From an uncultured bacterium (GTDB lineage: Bacteria > Bacteroidota > Bacteroidia > Bacteroidales > Bacteroidaceae): 23,816 bases of DNA. The position numbers were made by a program, and so were the translations under genes. The notes beneath the pieces are model-generated. The model was not told the DNA's origin. It ran no database searches and saw only the letters and a list, made by a program, of their open reading frames with translations. Below, piece by piece: positions 22,183 through 23,816 of this stretch (positions are counted from its first letter, which is position 1; each line of letters begins with the position of its first letter). The stretch spans positions 1-23,816 of the forward strand of contig CAJMQU010000063.1 in NCBI GenBank assembly GCA_905215555.1, given 5' to 3'.

Positions 22183-23814
22183 TTATTTCTTTGCTTTTTC
22201 TTTTTCCTCGAAACTCTCGATCGCTGCTTTGATGAATGCTACGAACAACGGGTGCGGTTTCAATACCGTACTGCTGTACTCGGGATGGAACTGCGTTCCG
22301 ATGAACCATTTCAGTTCCGGTATTTCTACAATTTCCACCAGGTCGGATTCCGGATTGATACCTACACACTTCATGCCGGCAGCTTCATACTCAGCCTTAT
22401 ACTGGTTGTTGAACTCATAGCGGTGACGGTGACGTTCCTGAATGTGTTCTGTTCCGTAAGCTTCATATGCTTTGCTGCCTTTGTGCAGGATGCATTCGTA
22501 AGCTCCCAGACGCATGGTTCCACCCATGTTGGTGATGGACTTTTGCTCTTCCATGATATCGATCACATTGTGCGGAGTCTTTTCATTCATTTCGCGTGAA
22601 TCGGCGTCAGCATATCCCAATACGTTGCGTGCAAATTCGATAGCAATACACTGCATACCCAGGCAAATACCGAAAGTCGGAATATCATGTGTACGTGCAT
22701 ATTTGATGGCAACGAATTTTCCGGCAATGCCACGTTCGCCGAATCCCGGGCCAATCAATACACCTGCCATACCCTCCAATGCTTCGGCGACGTTGTCTTC
22801 GGTCAGCTTCTCACTGTTCACAAAGTCCACGGACACTTTACGGTCATTGTAAGTACCGGCTTGTGAAAGAGCTTCGCGGATAGACTTGTAAGCATCCTGC
22901 AAGTCATATTTGCCAACCAATGCAATGTGCAAAGGTTCTGTATCTTCTGCTTTATGACGACGTTCGAGGAAAGCACGCCACGGACCCAGTCCCGGAGTGT
23001 CGCCTACAGGCAATCCCATTTTCTTCAAGATTGTTTCGTCCAGTTTCTGAGCCTGCATCAGGATGGGCACTTCATAGATGGTAGGAGCATCGATACTCTG
23101 TACCACTGCGTTTTCGTCCACATTGCAGAACAAGGCTACTTTCTTGCGGAGGTTAGTGCTCAGTTCGTATTCCGTACGCAGAACCAATACATCCGGCTGG
23201 ATACCTGCGCTTTGCAGTTCCTTTACGGAGTGTTGTGTCGGCTTGGTTTTCAATTCACCGGCAGCAGCGAGGTAGGGCACATAAGTAAGGTGTACGCACA
23301 AAGCGTCATGTCCCAGTTCCCACTTCAACTGGCGGATGCTCTCCAGATACGGTAATGATTCGATATCACCTACTGTACCACCGATTTCCGTAATCACAAA
23401 ATCGAATTTGTATTTGTTGCCCAGCAACTTCACGTTCCGTTTAATTTCGTCCGTGATGTGAGGAATTACCTGGATGGTCTTGCCTAAATAATCACCACGG
23501 CGTTCTTTGTCGATAACGCTTTTATAGATCCGGCCGGTCGTGATGTTGTTGGCTTTGGTTGTCTGGATACCTAGAAAACGTTCATAGTGACCTAAGTCGA
23601 GGTCAGCTTCATGACCATCTACGGTCACGTAGCATTCTCCGTGTTCGTAAGGGTTCAGAGTACCCGGGTCAATGTTTATATACGGGTCAAACTTCTGGAT
23701 GGTTACTTTGTAACCTCTTGCTTGCAGCAATTTACCGATGGAGGATGAGATGATGCCTTTACCCAATGAAGAGGCAACGCCACCGGTGACGAAAATATAC
23801 TTTGTTTCTCCCAC
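22183..23814 (-). CDS. pyrG: CTP synthase (5' end at window edge)
   Basis: The visible frame is 543 residues. The N-terminal synthetase domain has the P-loop-like GGVASSLGKGIISSSIGKLL and the Mg/UTP-binding region DPYINIDPGTLNPYEHGECYVT. The C-terminal glutamine amidotransferase domain has nucleophile C384 (FGICLGMQ) and H510/E512 (TQFHPE). It makes CTP from UTP, ATP and glutamine in the cytoplasm. The first codon in the window is GTG at 23814, read as the start before GETKYIFVTGG. Homologues usually begin with ATG within a residue or two of this point, so the true start may lie just outside the window and GTG may be an internal valine. It is followed by yidC at 42 bases. Confidence 0.95.
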   Translation of the reverse strand: MGETKYIFVTGGVASSLGKGIISSSIGKLLQARGYKVTIQKFDPYINIDPGTLNPYEHGECYVTVDGHEADLDLGHYERFLGIQTTKANNITTGRIYKSVIDKERRGDYLGKTIQVIPHITDEIKRNVKLLGNKYKFDFVITEIGGTVGDIESLPYLESIRQLKWELGHDALCVHLTYVPYLAAAGELKTKPTQHSVKELQSAGIQPDVLVLRTEYELSTNLRKKVALFCNVDENAVVQSIDAPTIYEVPILMQAQKLDETILKKMGLPVGDTPGLGPWRAFLERRHKAEDTEPLHIALVGKYDLQDAYKSIREALSQAGTYNDRKVSVDFVNSEKLTEDNVAEALEGMAGVLIGPGFGERGIAGKFVAIKYARTHDIPTFGICLGMQCIAIEFARNVLGYADADSREMNEKTPHNVIDIMEEQKSITNMGGTMRLGAYECILHKGSKAYEAYGTEHIQERHRHRYEFNNQYKAEYEAAGMKCVGINPESDLVEIVEIPELKWFIGTQFHPEYSSTVLKPHPLFVAFIKAAIESFEEKEKAKK

Positions 23815-23816
23815 AG

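Noticed and set aside
1..23816. tRNA, rRNA, CRISPR array, intact transposase or integrase
   Set aside because: Looked for cloverleaf-like segments, regularly spaced repeats and transposase/recombinase motifs on both strands; none were seen.

Overview
The window looks like chromosomal DNA from a gut-type Bacteroides (order Bacteroidales). The evidence is the protein set (Bacteroidetes-style YidC, a carboxypeptidase-regulatory-domain TonB-dependent receptor, a HYC/CC/PP cysteine-rich exported protein, a lipoprotein DPP5-like S9 peptidase), recurrent promoter -7 boxes of the Bacteroides form TAnnTTTG, and the scarcity of Shine-Dalgarno sequences. No rRNA, tRNA, CRISPR array, prophage or intact insertion sequence was seen. 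I recognise 18 protein genes and one probable frameshifted remnant.

Left part (1-4218): a gene-poor lead-in of about 300 bases with a perfect palindrome; a YigZ/IMPACT protein (+) converging on a small CDGSH iron-sulfur protein (-); a two-gene unit with overlapping stop and start encoding an HpaII-type restriction-endonuclease homologue without a neighbouring methyltransferase, then a nitroreductase; a decayed ORF broken in an A6 run; and a hemolysin III/PAQR membrane protein (-).

Middle left (4219-9299, all -): a close-packed unit rsmG - MBL-fold hydrolase - gcvP that ends in a perfect 14-bp-arm hairpin, preceded by a lipoprotein with a DUF3298/RsiV-like C-terminal domain. These are 16S rRNA methylation, a glyoxalase-II-like hydrolase and the glycine cleavage decarboxylase.

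Metal block (9439-15858): HYC_CC_PP exported cysteine-rich protein, TonB-dependent receptor, exported single-HMA metal-binding protein, Cu(+)-type P1B ATPase (CopA), and a convergent AraC regulator whose stop codon lies 5 bp from the copA stop. Together they place an outer-membrane receptor, two exported thiol proteins and an inner-membrane copper exporter in one locus. The gaps contain two long hairpins without U-tracts and a leader with alternative pairings. This is the best candidate in the window for an incompletely described system.

Right part (15921-23816): lipB (+), sharing a compact divergent promoter region with araC; then on the minus strand the DPP5-like S9 peptidase, a MATE transporter, yidC and pyrG. 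LipB and the peptidase converge on a 21-bp-stem hairpin. pyrG-yidC form a likely operon ending in a hairpin with a U-rich tail. The pyrG start is at the very edge of the window and may be cut off.
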